This document shows, piece after piece, positions 1 through 7,027 of a stretch of 11,621 nt of DNA (position 1 is the first letter of the stretch; the number at the start of each line of letters is the position of its first letter). The notes below the pieces were generated by a model. It did not search any database. It was not told the DNA's origin and was given only the letters and a program-made list of their open reading frames with translations. Source of the DNA: an uncultured Bacteroides sp. Its GTDB lineage: Bacteria; Bacteroidota; Bacteroidia; Bacteroidales; UBA11471. The translations under genes and the position numbers were made by a program. The stretch spans positions 1-11,621 of the forward strand of contig CAJLYN010000053.1 of assembly GCA_905210875.1 (NCBI GenBank), in the 5' to 3' direction.

Positions 1-252
1 CATGGCCCAAAGGGCGGTCTTCTTGTATCCGATTTTCACCAGCAGGTTACCGGCGGGTATTCCCATGAAGAGGTAGGCTAGGAAGTTCATCATGTTACCC
101 ATCATGCCCAGCACGCCGTTGCCTTCGAACTGGTATCCCCAGATGGTGCCGATGGGGGCGGCCAGGTTGGTTACAAAAGAGATCATCGCAAAGATGAAAA
201 ACATCGTAATGATGGCGACGATATTTTTGTTGCTTTTCTTTTCTTGTATCAT
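1..252 (-). CDS. Sugar MFS transporter (FHS/glucose-galactose permease family), 5' part only
   Basis: Partial gene: the first 84 codons, starting at the ATG complementary to 250-252 and running off the left edge of the window. The visible protein has a short charged cytoplasmic N-terminus (residues 1-10, Lys-rich), a first hydrophobic membrane segment at about 11-31, a loop with GTIWGYQFEG, and a second membrane segment at about 48-69 (Met/Phe-rich, ending MGIPAGNLLV). A GYKK turn follows at 75-78, in the place of the MFS inter-helix motif. This matches the start of fucose/glucose/galactose:proton symporters of the FHS family in Bacteroidota, which import hexoses across the inner membrane. 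It lies 39 bp downstream of galM on the same strand. In Bacteroides this pair is commonly followed by galK, so galactose is the likely substrate, but that is inference from context. The rest of the gene cannot be judged. Confidence 0.85.
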   Translation of the reverse strand, partial: MIQEKKSNKNIVAIITMFFIFAMISFVTNLAAPIGTIWGYQFEGNGVLGMMGNMMNFLAYLFMGIPAGNLLVKIGYKKTALWAM

Positions 253-291
253 AACTTTCTTATTTATAAAATTTTTGAGCAGCGGTAAACA

Positions 292-1380
292 TTATTGTCG
301 CACCGAGAACTGGTAACGGCAGGTCTGTGTGTAGGTCTCGCCGGGGCGCAGCACCGTCGAGGGGAAGTGGGGCTTGTTGGGGCTGTCGGGAAAGTGTTGG
401 GTCTCGAAGCACACGGCCGTGCGGGCGTTGTAGCGATGACCCTCTTTTCCGGCAAAACCGTTGAGCCAGTTGCCGGTGTAGAGCTGTACGCCGGGTTCAG
501 TGGTATAGACGCTCATGACAATACCCGTCAGGGGAGAGTAGGCCTCGGCCGCCCAGGCATATTCGCCGGGGAAATCTTTGGCCAGCACATAGTTGTGGTC
601 GTATCCGCGGCCGAAGCGCAGTTGTTCGAAGTCGTCGTCGATGCGCAGGCCTATGGCAGTGGGTTGTCTGAAATCCATCGGAGTGCCTTCGACCGGGGCA
701 ATCACGCCGGTAGGTACCGACTTGTCGTCCATCGGTGTGAAGAACGGGGCGTTGATGGTAACGATGTGGTTGGTAACTTCGCCGTCGCCGTCGCCGTTGA
801 GGTTGAAGAACGAGTGGTGGGTGGGGTTGCACACCGTAGCCTTGTCGGTCGTAGCCCGGTAGTGTATCTCCATGGCGTTTTCGTTTGTGAGCGAGTAGGT
901 GACCTCTATCTTCAAATTTCCGGGGAAGCCCTCCTCGCCGTCGGGCGACAGATAGGTGAGGTGCAGTGTCTGGGTGTCGCTCTGGCGGGCTTCCCACACG
1001 ACCTCGTTATATCCCTTGATGCCGCCGTGCAGGGCGCAGTCGGGGTTGTTCGAGGCTATGGTGTATTCTTTCCCGTCTAGGGTGAAGTGGCATTTGCCGA
1101 TGCGGTTACCGTAGCGACCTATGAGGGCGCCGAGGTATTTCTCGGGCGAGTGCAGGTAGCCGTCGATGGAGCTGTGGCCCAGTACGACGTCGGTCATCTT
1201 GCCGGTGCGGTCGGGCACCAGCAGGGAAACGACGATGCCGCCGTAGTTGGTGATGCATATTTCGGCACCGTTGCGATTGGTCAGTCTGAAAAGCGAAACC
1301 TTTTTACCGTCGATGACGGTATCAAAGTCGGCGAACGATAGTCCCGACTGTGTTTTTTCGGTCAGATTTATGGCATTCAT
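292..1380 (-). CDS. galM: Aldose 1-epimerase (galactose mutarotase)
   Basis: 362-residue protein of normal family length with no signal peptide, so cytoplasmic. GalM interconverts the alpha and beta anomers of galactose and glucose, supplying alpha-D-galactose to galactokinase in the Leloir pathway. Family landmarks occur in order: GRYGNRIG at 88-95, the substrate-binding LHGG with His118, NPTHHSFFNL at 185-194 (close to the aldose epimerase signature, with His189 as the expected catalytic acid), GYDHNY at 259-264 with the sugar-binding Asp261, and FETQHFPDSPN at 325-335, where Glu326 is the expected catalytic base. The start at 1380 is the only good one and gives the full N-terminal strand. 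The gene follows a 94-bp gap containing a hairpin, and the transporter begins 39 bp after its stop, so galM and the transporter probably form one transcription unit. Family assignment is firm; substrate preference between galactose and other aldoses is inferred from the neighbour. Confidence 0.95.
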   Translation of the reverse strand: MNAINLTEKTQSGLSFADFDTVIDGKKVSLFRLTNRNGAEICITNYGGIVVSLLVPDRTGKMTDVVLGHSSIDGYLHSPEKYLGALIGRYGNRIGKCHFTLDGKEYTIASNNPDCALHGGIKGYNEVVWEARQSDTQTLHLTYLSPDGEEGFPGNLKIEVTYSLTNENAMEIHYRATTDKATVCNPTHHSFFNLNGDGDGEVTNHIVTINAPFFTPMDDKSVPTGVIAPVEGTPMDFRQPTAIGLRIDDDFEQLRFGRGYDHNYVLAKDFPGEYAWAAEAYSPLTGIVMSVYTTEPGVQLYTGNWLNGFAGKEGHRYNARTAVCFETQHFPDSPNKPHFPSTVLRPGETYTQTCRYQFSVRQ

Positions 1381-1404
1381 AATAAGATGTATCGGTTTTA
1401 TACG

Positions 1405-1441
1405 CTCCTCTCCCGGTGTAGAAGAACAGCCGTGAGAGGAG
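1405..1441 (-). other. Hairpin between the DHOD-like gene and galM (leader or weak terminator)
   Basis: An 8-bp perfect inverted repeat (CTCCTCTC at 1405-1412 against GAGAGGAG at 1434-1441) is extended by one mismatch and three more G-C pairs, enclosing a 13-nt loop at 1417-1429. Neither side has a clear T tract, so it is not a canonical intrinsic terminator. It sits in the 94-bp space between the stop of the upstream gene and the galM start and would be in the untranslated leader of galM if transcription reads through. It could attenuate expression between the two groups of genes or stabilise processed mRNA; the sequence alone does not decide. I found no TAnnTTTG box in this gap. Confidence 0.5.
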
Positions 1442-1474
1442 TGGGGTATGAGGATAAAATAGAAGTTCGTCTGA

Positions 1475-2455
1475 TTAATGGTTGGCGGCTTCGCGGTATT
1501 GGCGAATGAACTGCAACCGTTCGTAGTAGGCTACGTCGGGAATGTTTTTGTAGTTGAGCGCGCCAATGGCTTGTTGGAGCGAAGCAAATCCTTGCTCTTT
1601 GAGCCAGCCGGTGAGGAAGTCGAGCATCTTGGCTACGATGGTCTCACCGTTGATGTAGAGGGTGGAGCAGAGTTCGGCGGCCGATGCACCGGCCAGAATC
1701 ACCTTCACGAGGTCTTCGGGGCTGTGTACGCCGGTCGAGGCGGCCAGCGGCATTTTTACCTGACCCGAGACGATGCCCAACCAGCGCAGGGTGTCGCTCA
1801 GTTCGGCCGGTGTGCTGAATGGGTGGCCGGCTACAAGGCGACGGGTATGAATGTCGATGTCGGGTTGCCACGGACGGTTGAAGAGTACGACACCGGCGGC
1901 TCCGGCAGCACGCAACTGGTCGACAACCGATACCAGGTTGGAGAGGTTGCGGCTGATTTTCACCGTTACGGGTATGTGTACGGTGGCCTTGACCTTTTGC
2001 AATATCTCGACGTGGAGCTTGCCGATGGTGCCGGGGCGGTATTCGGTCGTGGGGTTGATTTTCTGTATGTTCAGTTCGATGGCACTGGCACCGGCTTTTT
2101 CTAGGTCGGCGGCAAAGGCCTCCCAACTGCCGTCGTCGTAGCAGTTGATGCTGGCGATGACGGGTATCGATACGGCCTTGCGAGCTTCCCGTATCAAAGT
2201 GAGGTATTTCTCCACCTCGTGAGCCTTGACGATGTGTTGGAGGTAGTCATATGCTTCGGGGTAGTCGCTGTCGGAACTGTTGAGCAGATGTTCGCTTTGA
2301 GCGGCGAGCTGCTCTTCAAAGAGCGATTTCAGTACGACGGCACCCACACCCGCTTTTTCGAGGGCGATGATTTTTTCGACACTGTCGGTCAGTCCCGAAC
2401 TGGCTGCGATGATAGGATTCTTCAATTCCAATCCTGCATACTGGGTCTTTAACAT
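1475..2455 (-). CDS. Dihydroorotate dehydrogenase-like flavoprotein (not a canonical PyrD)
   Basis: 326-residue TIM-barrel protein of the dihydroorotate dehydrogenase/PreA superfamily. Family features are the N-terminal LKNPIIAASSGLTDS at 11-25, VTVKIS at 164-169, AAGVVLFNRPWQPDIDI at 186-202, and the phosphate-binding end of the barrel (LAASTGVHSPED at 237-248, then ILAGASAAELCST at 253-265), consistent with FMN binding. In true class 1 enzymes the strand near residue 128 carries N-x-S-C-P-N with the catalytic Cys. Here the region reads IELNIQKINP (126-135), so the usual catalytic base and pyrimidine-binding residues are absent. A role in pyrimidine synthesis is therefore doubtful and the substrate is unknown. 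I chose the ATG at 2455 over one 26 codons upstream because the longer form would overlap the end of yggS and adds a non-conserved segment. It lies 20 bp after yggS. Confidence 0.85.
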   Translation of the reverse strand: MLKTQYAGLELKNPIIAASSGLTDSVEKIIALEKAGVGAVVLKSLFEEQLAAQSEHLLNSSDSDYPEAYDYLQHIVKAHEVEKYLTLIREARKAVSIPVIASINCYDDGSWEAFAADLEKAGASAIELNIQKINPTTEYRPGTIGKLHVEILQKVKATVHIPVTVKISRNLSNLVSVVDQLRAAGAAGVVLFNRPWQPDIDIHTRRLVAGHPFSTPAELSDTLRWLGIVSGQVKMPLAASTGVHSPEDLVKVILAGASAAELCSTLYINGETIVAKMLDFLTGWLKEQGFASLQQAIGALNYKNIPDVAYYERLQFIRQYREAANH

Positions 2456-2475
2456 GATAATAGGGGTCTTTATGG

Positions 2476-3150
2476 TTAATAATTTCTTTCTCCAAAAATA
2501 AGGGTTCCCACCCGCACCATGGTCGTTCCGCACGTGAGGGCTATGCGATAGTCGTGCGACATGCCCATGGAGATTTCCGAGAACTTCTCGTCGTCGGCAA
2601 AATAGTTTGCCTTGATTTCGCCGAAGAAGCGGTGCAAACGTTCAAATTCTTCCCGCACGGTGTTCTCATCGTCGGTGAGGGTGGCCATGCCCATGACGCC
2701 GCGCAGGCGCACGTGCGAGAGTGCGCGCCAGGCTCCCGATGCCAGGTAGTCGCGACACTCATCGAGAGAGAAGCCGAATTTGGTCTCTTCCTCGGCGATG
2801 TGCAGTTGAAGCAGACAGTCGACGGTGCGGCCGCAGCGGGCGGCACACCGCTCTACCTCGTCGAGCAGGTGCGGGGTGTCGATGCTGTGTATAAGCGAGA
2901 TGAAGGGAACAATCTGTTTCACCTTGTTGGTTTGCAGATGTCCGATAAAGTGCCATTCGATGTCGGCCGGGAGAGCAGCCTGCTTGGCCACCAGCTCCTG
3001 TACCCGGCTCTCGCCGAAGATGCGTTGCCCCGCCTCGTAGGCGGCACGCAGCGAGTCTACGGGGTGGAACTTCGACACCGCGACAAGGGTAACACCCTTG
3101 GGAAGGGTCGATTGTACGGCGTGCAGATTTCGAGCTATATCGATTTCCAT
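2476..3150 (-). CDS. yggS: YggS/PROSC family pyridoxal-phosphate homeostasis protein
   Basis: 224 residues, the usual length. YggS proteins bind PLP on a lysine but have no known enzymatic activity; they keep free PLP and some amino-acid and keto-acid pools in balance in the cytoplasm. The PLP lysine is Lys27 in VAVSK near the N-terminus, followed by FGESRVQEL (45-53), WHFIGHLQTNK (66-76) and HSIDT (88-92). Near the C-terminus are the phosphate-binding motifs SMGMSHDY (194-201) and VRVGTLIFGER (212-222). All match the fold-type III alanine-racemase-like barrel of the family. The start at 3150 aligns with family N-termini. It begins 13 bp after the DUF4494 gene stop and is followed 20 bp later by the DHOD-like gene, so the three are almost certainly co-transcribed. 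Confidence 0.95.
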   Translation of the reverse strand: MEIDIARNLHAVQSTLPKGVTLVAVSKFHPVDSLRAAYEAGQRIFGESRVQELVAKQAALPADIEWHFIGHLQTNKVKQIVPFISLIHSIDTPHLLDEVERCAARCGRTVDCLLQLHIAEEETKFGFSLDECRDYLASGAWRALSHVRLRGVMGMATLTDDENTVREEFERLHRFFGEIKANYFADDEKFSEISMGMSHDYRIALTCGTTMVRVGTLIFGERNY

Positions 3151-3163
3151 CGTTCGGCGTTTT

Positions 3164-3622
3164 TTATTCGGGGGTGGCGGCAGTCGGTACGGCGTCGGCG
3201 TCGTAACGGAGCACGTCCATGATGGGAGTTTCGGTTATCGAGGCAATTTCGTAGTCGGCCATGGTGCCTTTCATGCCTTTCAGCAGATTTTCAAGGGCAC
3301 TCTTGAAATCGGCCGCCTGCACCATCATGTACGAGGCGGTGCGTTTCTCCACGCCGCTTTTCTCGTCGAGCGTGATGAAGTTGACCTTGCATTTGTACCA
3401 TTTGTCGCCGCTCTCGTCAAAGAAGAGTTCGCTTATCTTCACCCGTTTGATGTTGGCGACGGTAAATTCGCCCGAGATGAAGGGACGCATCTCTTCGAGT
3501 ATGCGCGACTCGGCTTCGGTGAAAGAGAGTGCGTCGACCATATAGGGCTCGCTCACGCTCTTTTGCAAACCGCCCTCGATTTCTTTATCATATTTAACTT
3601 TACATTCGAACCAAGAGTTCAT
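3164..3622 (-). CDS. DUF4494 family protein, function unknown
   Basis: 152-residue soluble protein with no signal peptide or membrane segment. It resembles the DUF4494 family, which is largely confined to Bacteroidota: N-terminal NSWFECKVKYDK (2-13), a central FTEAESRILEEM (34-45), FFDESGDKWYKCKV (67-80) and a late VQAADFKSALENLLKGMKG (101-119). The alternation of strand-like blocks (6-13, 53-69, 74-86, 94-102) and helix-like blocks (34-46, 104-118) suggests a small alpha/beta protein built of two similar halves, each with an F/YxCKV strand (5-9 and 76-80); this internal similarity is my own reading. The C-terminal dozen residues are Ala/Thr/Pro-rich and probably disordered. No catalytic motif is visible. 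It sits 20 bp after engB and 13 bp before yggS, so it is co-transcribed with housekeeping genes. Confidence 0.85.
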   Translation of the reverse strand: MNSWFECKVKYDKEIEGGLQKSVSEPYMVDALSFTEAESRILEEMRPFISGEFTVANIKRVKISELFFDESGDKWYKCKVNFITLDEKSGVEKRTASYMMVQAADFKSALENLLKGMKGTMADYEIASITETPIMDVLRYDADAVPTAATPE

Positions 3623-3642
3623 TTTCTTTTCAAAGATTTAGA

Positions 3643-4287
3643 TTATATATCATTTTCTTCCGTCGGCGCATCTGTGCCCGAGGGAGAGTTTTTTAGCATT
3701 TCGTTGATGGAACCTATGTAGTCGAGCAGCTCTTCGCGACCTTTTCGGGTCTCCGACGAGGTGATGAACAGGGGAGGCAGCTCTTCCCACTCTTCGAGCA
3801 GGCGGGTCTTGTAGGCCTCGACCTTATCACGCAGCACGGTTGTTCCCAGTTTGTCGGCCTTGGTGAAGACCAGGGCAAACGGCACACCGTTTTCGCCCAG
3901 CCAAGCCATGAATTCGAGGTCGATTTTCTGCGGCTCGTGGCGGCTGTCGATGAGCACAAAAAGGCAGGTCATCGATTCCCTACCCAGAATATAGCGTTCG
4001 ATGATGCGGCGAATGTTTTCACGCCCCTCCTTGCCCCGGCGGGCATAGCCGTAGCCGGGCAGGTCGACGATGTACCACGACCCGTCGATGTCGAAATGGT
4101 TGATGAGCATGGTCTTGCCCGGTGTCGATGAGGTCATGGCCAGCCCCTTGCGGCCGGTGAGCATGTTGATGAGCGACGACTTGCCAACGTTTGACCGGCC
4201 GATGAAGGCATACTCGGGCCGGTCGCCGGCCGGGCACTTGTTTACATCGGTGTTACTGATGACAAATCGGGCTTCTTTTATCTCCAT
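3643..4287 (-). CDS. engB: Ribosome biogenesis GTP-binding protein EngB (YihA/YsxC)
   Basis: 214-residue TRAFAC-class GTPase that acts in late assembly of the large ribosomal subunit. All G motifs are visible: the P-loop GRSNVGKS at 30-37, the switch I threonine in SSTPGKT (53-59), the G3 motif DLPGYG at 75-80, the G4 motif TKAD at 142-145 and the G5-like ITSSE at 175-179. The C-terminal tail (about 199-214) is Ser/Pro/Glu-rich and is an extension beyond the core. I start the protein at the ATG at 4287 because the upstream extension to 4344 would run through the predicted promoter and because [11 protein letters not shown] is the typical N-terminus of the family. It is the first gene of a minus-strand run and has its own promoter in the divergent region shared with fbp; the DUF4494 gene follows after 20 bp. 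Confidence 0.96.
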   Translation of the reverse strand: MEIKEARFVISNTDVNKCPAGDRPEYAFIGRSNVGKSSLINMLTGRKGLAMTSSTPGKTMLINHFDIDGSWYIVDLPGYGYARRGKEGRENIRRIIERYILGRESMTCLFVLIDSRHEPQKIDLEFMAWLGENGVPFALVFTKADKLGTTVLRDKVEAYKTRLLEEWEELPPLFITSSETRKGREELLDYIGSINEMLKNSPSGTDAPTEENDI

Positions 4288-4312
4288 GAGAAGGGTTTTA
4301 CAGATGACATGA

Positions 4313-4345
4313 CAAATATAAGAAGTTTCTTGATAGATAATCAAA
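4313..4345 (-). promoter_or_regulatory. Bacteroidota-type promoter for engB
   Basis: On the minus strand a -33 box TTTG (plus positions 4342-4345) is followed by a 21-nt spacer and a -7 box TATATTTG (plus positions 4313-4320), which matches TAnnTTTG exactly. Transcription would start near 4305-4308 and give a leader of roughly 20 nt before the engB ATG at 4287. The match to the known Bacteroides housekeeping consensus is full in both boxes and in spacing. The start site itself is inferred. Confidence 0.7.
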
Positions 4346-4362
4346 AAAAAGTGCTATTTTTG
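4330..4362 (+). promoter_or_regulatory. Bacteroidota-type promoter for fbp operon
   Basis: The -7 box TATTTTTG at 4355-4362 matches TAnnTTTG exactly and lies 20 bp before the fbp ATG at 4383. The -33 element is weak: the nearest candidate is TTGA/CTTG at about 4329-4333, 21-22 nt upstream. Transcription would begin near 4367-4369, giving a very short leader of about 15 nt. This promoter overlaps the engB promoter on the other strand, so polymerases probably compete for the site. Confidence 0.55.
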
Positions 4363-4382
4363 ACTGTCTAAACATCAATACT

Positions 4383-6368
4383 ATGGAAAAAAGGCCGCCT
4401 ATCACTCCCGAGTCGGCATATAACGACTTGCGATATTTGCAGTTGTTGTCGACCAAGTTCCCGACCATCTCCGATGCGTGTACCGAGATTATCAATCTCG
4501 AAGCCATTCTCAATCTGCCCAAGGGGACGGAACATTTCCTGACCGACCTGCACGGCGAGTATGAAGCTTTTATTCATGTGCTGAAAAATGCCTCGGGCTC
4601 TGTGCGCCGGAAGGTCGAAGAGATTTTCGGGCAGACCCTCCGCGAAAGTGAGATTAAGGAGCTTTGTACTCTGATTTACTATCCCGAGCAGAAACTGGAA
4701 CTCATCAAGAAAGAGGAGTATGACATGACCGACTGGTATCGCATCACCATGCACCAGCTCATACGCGTGTGTCAGAACGTTTCGTCGAAGTACACCCGTT
4801 CCAAGGTGCGCAAGGCTCTGCCGGCCGAGTTCTCCTACATCTTGCAGGAACTCCTCCACGAGTCGCAGATCGACCCCAACAAGCAGGCCTATGTCAACGG
4901 CATCATCTCTACCATCATCTCCACCGGTCGTGCCGATGAATGTATCTGTGCCATCTGCAACCTCATACAGCGGCTGGTCATCGATACCCTGCACATCGTG
5001 GGCGACATCTTCGACCGCGGACCCGGCGCCGAGATTATCATGGACAAGCTCTGTGCCTATCACAACGTCGACATACAGTGGGGCAATCACGATATCTTGT
5101 GGATGGGAGCGGCCGCCGGCAACGACAGTTGTATGGCCAACGTCATTCGCATGTCGATGCGTTACGGCAATCACGGCACCCTCGAAGACGGTTACGGCAT
5201 CAACCTCGTGCCGTTGGCCACCTTTGCCATAGAACACTACAAAGACGACCCCTGCACGATTTTCCTCCCCAAGGGGCTGGGCAGTGAATTCAGCGACAAG
5301 ACCCGCCGCCTTCTTGCCCAGATGCACAAAGCTATCTCCATCATACAATTCAAACTCGAAGGGCAACTCATTCTTTCGCACCCCGATTTTGACATGAACG
5401 ACCGGCTGTTGCTCGACAAAATCGACTATGCCCGCGGTGTGCTGTTGCTCGACGGGCAGGAATATCCCTTGCGCGACAAGATTTTCCCAACCGTCGACCC
5501 GGCCAATCCCTATGCCCTCACACCCGAAGAGGAAGAGCTTGTCAACCGTCTGCACGCCTCCTTTGTCAACAGCGAAAAGCTGCGCAAGCACATGCGCTGC
5601 CTCTTCTCCAACGGCAGCATGTATCTCGTGCGCAACAACAACCTCCTCTATCACGCCTCCATACCGCTCAACGAAGACGGCTCGTTCAAGGAGGTTGTCA
5701 TCGACGGCAAGAAATACAAGGGTAAGTCGCTGCTCGACAAAATCGACCAGATGATACGGCTCGCCTATTATGGCGTAGACTCGCCCGAGAAGCAGTATGC
5801 CCTCGATTACATCTGGTATCTCTGGTGCGGAGCCGACGCACCCTCTTTCGGCAAGGACAAGATGGCCACCTTCGAACGCTACTTTGTCGAAGACAAGGCG
5901 TTGTGGAAAGAGCACAAATGTCCCTACTATACGCTCTACAACGAGAAATCGGTGTGCGAGATGATATTGAAGGAATTTGGCCTCACCGACCAGTATGCCC
6001 ATATCATCAACGGCCATATCCCGGTCAAGACCCTCAAAGGCGAAAATCCCGTCAAGGCCGGCGGTAAACTGCTGGTAATCGACGGTGGCTTCTCCAAGGC
6101 CTACCAGCCCGAGACAGGTATTGCCGGCTACACGCTCATCTTCCATTCGCGGGGTCTGCAACTGGTGCAGCACGAGCCTTTCGAGTCGACCCAGAAGGCC
6201 ATCGAAGACGGTATCGACATTATCTCTACCAACATCATTCTCGAACTGAGCCAGCGCCGTATGCGGGTGCGCGACACCGATATAGGAAAAGAGCTCGAAG
6301 AGCAGATTTATAACCTCAACAAGTTGCTGGTGGCCTACCGCAACGGATACATCAAGGAAAAACAGTAA
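4383..6368 (+). CDS. fbp: Fructose-1,6-bisphosphatase class III
   Basis: 661 residues, close to the length of the Bacillus class III enzyme and about twice the size of class I enzymes. It hydrolyses fructose 1,6-bisphosphate to fructose 6-phosphate in gluconeogenesis and belongs to the calcineurin-like metallophosphatase superfamily. The two-metal site motifs are present: DLHGEYEAF at 55-63 (Asp55, His57), GDIFDRG at 207-213 (Asp208, Asp211), GNHD at 234-237, and the late NGHIPVK at 543-549 with His545, followed by [11 protein letters not shown] at 565-575. The segments between these motifs are the long insertions typical of the class and look intact, with no frameshift. The start at 4383 follows directly from the -7 box. 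It is divergent from engB and is the first gene of a likely operon: recR begins 22 bp after its stop. The minus strand is also open over the whole gene, which I take as a codon-bias artefact. Confidence 0.97.
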   Translation: MEKRPPITPESAYNDLRYLQLLSTKFPTISDACTEIINLEAILNLPKGTEHFLTDLHGEYEAFIHVLKNASGSVRRKVEEIFGQTLRESEIKELCTLIYYPEQKLELIKKEEYDMTDWYRITMHQLIRVCQNVSSKYTRSKVRKALPAEFSYILQELLHESQIDPNKQAYVNGIISTIISTGRADECICAICNLIQRLVIDTLHIVGDIFDRGPGAEIIMDKLCAYHNVDIQWGNHDILWMGAAAGNDSCMANVIRMSMRYGNHGTLEDGYGINLVPLATFAIEHYKDDPCTIFLPKGLGSEFSDKTRRLLAQMHKAISIIQFKLEGQLILSHPDFDMNDRLLLDKIDYARGVLLLDGQEYPLRDKIFPTVDPANPYALTPEEEELVNRLHASFVNSEKLRKHMRCLFSNGSMYLVRNNNLLYHASIPLNEDGSFKEVVIDGKKYKGKSLLDKIDQMIRLAYYGVDSPEKQYALDYIWYLWCGADAPSFGKDKMATFERYFVEDKALWKEHKCPYYTLYNEKSVCEMILKEFGLTDQYAHIINGHIPVKTLKGENPVKAGGKLLVIDGGFSKAYQPETGIAGYTLIFHSRGLQLVQHEPFESTQKAIEDGIDIISTNIILELSQRRMRVRDTDIGKELEEQIYNLNKLLVAYRNGYIKEKQ

Positions 6369-6390
6369 AAGCCCGTTCTTTCTCATCGTC

Positions 6391-7017
6391 ATGGATTTTC
6401 AACCCTTTGCCTCACCCCTGCTCGAAAACGCCGTCAACGAATTTGCCAAGTTGCCCGGTATCGGCCGCAAGACTGCCTTGCGGCTGGTGCTGCATCTGTT
6501 GCGGCAAGACGAGTCGGTGGCCGAAAGTTTCGGAAATGCCGTCATTCGGCTGCGTAAGGAGGTGCACTACTGCAACGTGTGCCACAACATTTCCGACACC
6601 GACACCTGTGCCTTCTGTTCCGACCCCTCGCGCGATGCCGCGACGATATGCGTTGTCGAGAACATCAAGGAGGTAATGGTCATTGAGAATACGCGGCAGT
6701 ACCACGGCCTGTATCACGTCCTGGGCGGAATCATTTCGCCCATGGACGGGATAGGCCCGTCGGACATCGAAATCGAGAGCCTCGTGCGTCGTGTTGCCGC
6801 CGGCGGAGTCAGAGAGGTGATACTGGCGCTAAGCCCCACGATGGAGGGCGACACGACCAATTTCTACATCTTTCGCAAGTTGGCTCCCTACCAGGTGAAA
6901 GTGTCGATTCTGGCCCGGGGTGTCTCCATCGGCGACGAACTTGAATACACCGATGAGGTAACATTGGGCCGCTCCATCATCAATCGTCTGCCGTTCGACG
7001 AAACGTTCCACAGTTGA
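6391..7017 (+). CDS. recR: Recombination mediator protein RecR
   Basis: 208 residues, the usual family length. RecR works with RecF and RecO to load RecA at single-strand gaps. The domains appear in order: a helix-hairpin-helix near the N-terminus ([12 protein letters not shown], 21-32), a four-cysteine zinc finger (Cys61, Cys64, Cys73 and Cys76 in CNVC and CAFC), then a Toprim domain from about 84 with the conserved acidic Glu90 in [20 protein letters not shown] at 109-123 and the PTMEGDTT segment near 148-155. The C-terminus has the [12 protein letters not shown] and LGRSIINR motifs of the family. It starts 22 bp after fbp and ends 10 bp before the glycosyltransferase gene, so it is probably translated from the same transcript. 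Confidence 0.97.
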   Translation: MDFQPFASPLLENAVNEFAKLPGIGRKTALRLVLHLLRQDESVAESFGNAVIRLRKEVHYCNVCHNISDTDTCAFCSDPSRDAATICVVENIKEVMVIENTRQYHGLYHVLGGIISPMDGIGPSDIEIESLVRRVAAGGVREVILALSPTMEGDTTNFYIFRKLAPYQVKVSILARGVSIGDELEYTDEVTLGRSIINRLPFDETFHS

Positions 7018-7027
7018 AATCCGAAGC

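Noticed and set aside
295..1080. A 261-codon open frame on the plus strand inside galM, with similar ones opposite the DHOD-like gene, yggS and fabI.
   Set aside because: All are shadows of genes with clear family motifs and have low-complexity Val/Gly-rich translations.
2456..2533. Longer N-terminus for the DHOD-like gene, with an analogous extension for engB (4288-4344).
   Set aside because: The extensions overlap the neighbouring gene or the promoter and add residues unlike the family. The internal ATGs fit the spacing and known N-termini.
4368..6392. A 674-codon open frame on the minus strand covering all of fbp and more.
   Set aside because: fbp on the plus strand has full class III FBPase motifs. 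The antisense frame shows no recognisable domain and is explained by codon bias: G/C-ending codons avoid creating antisense stops.
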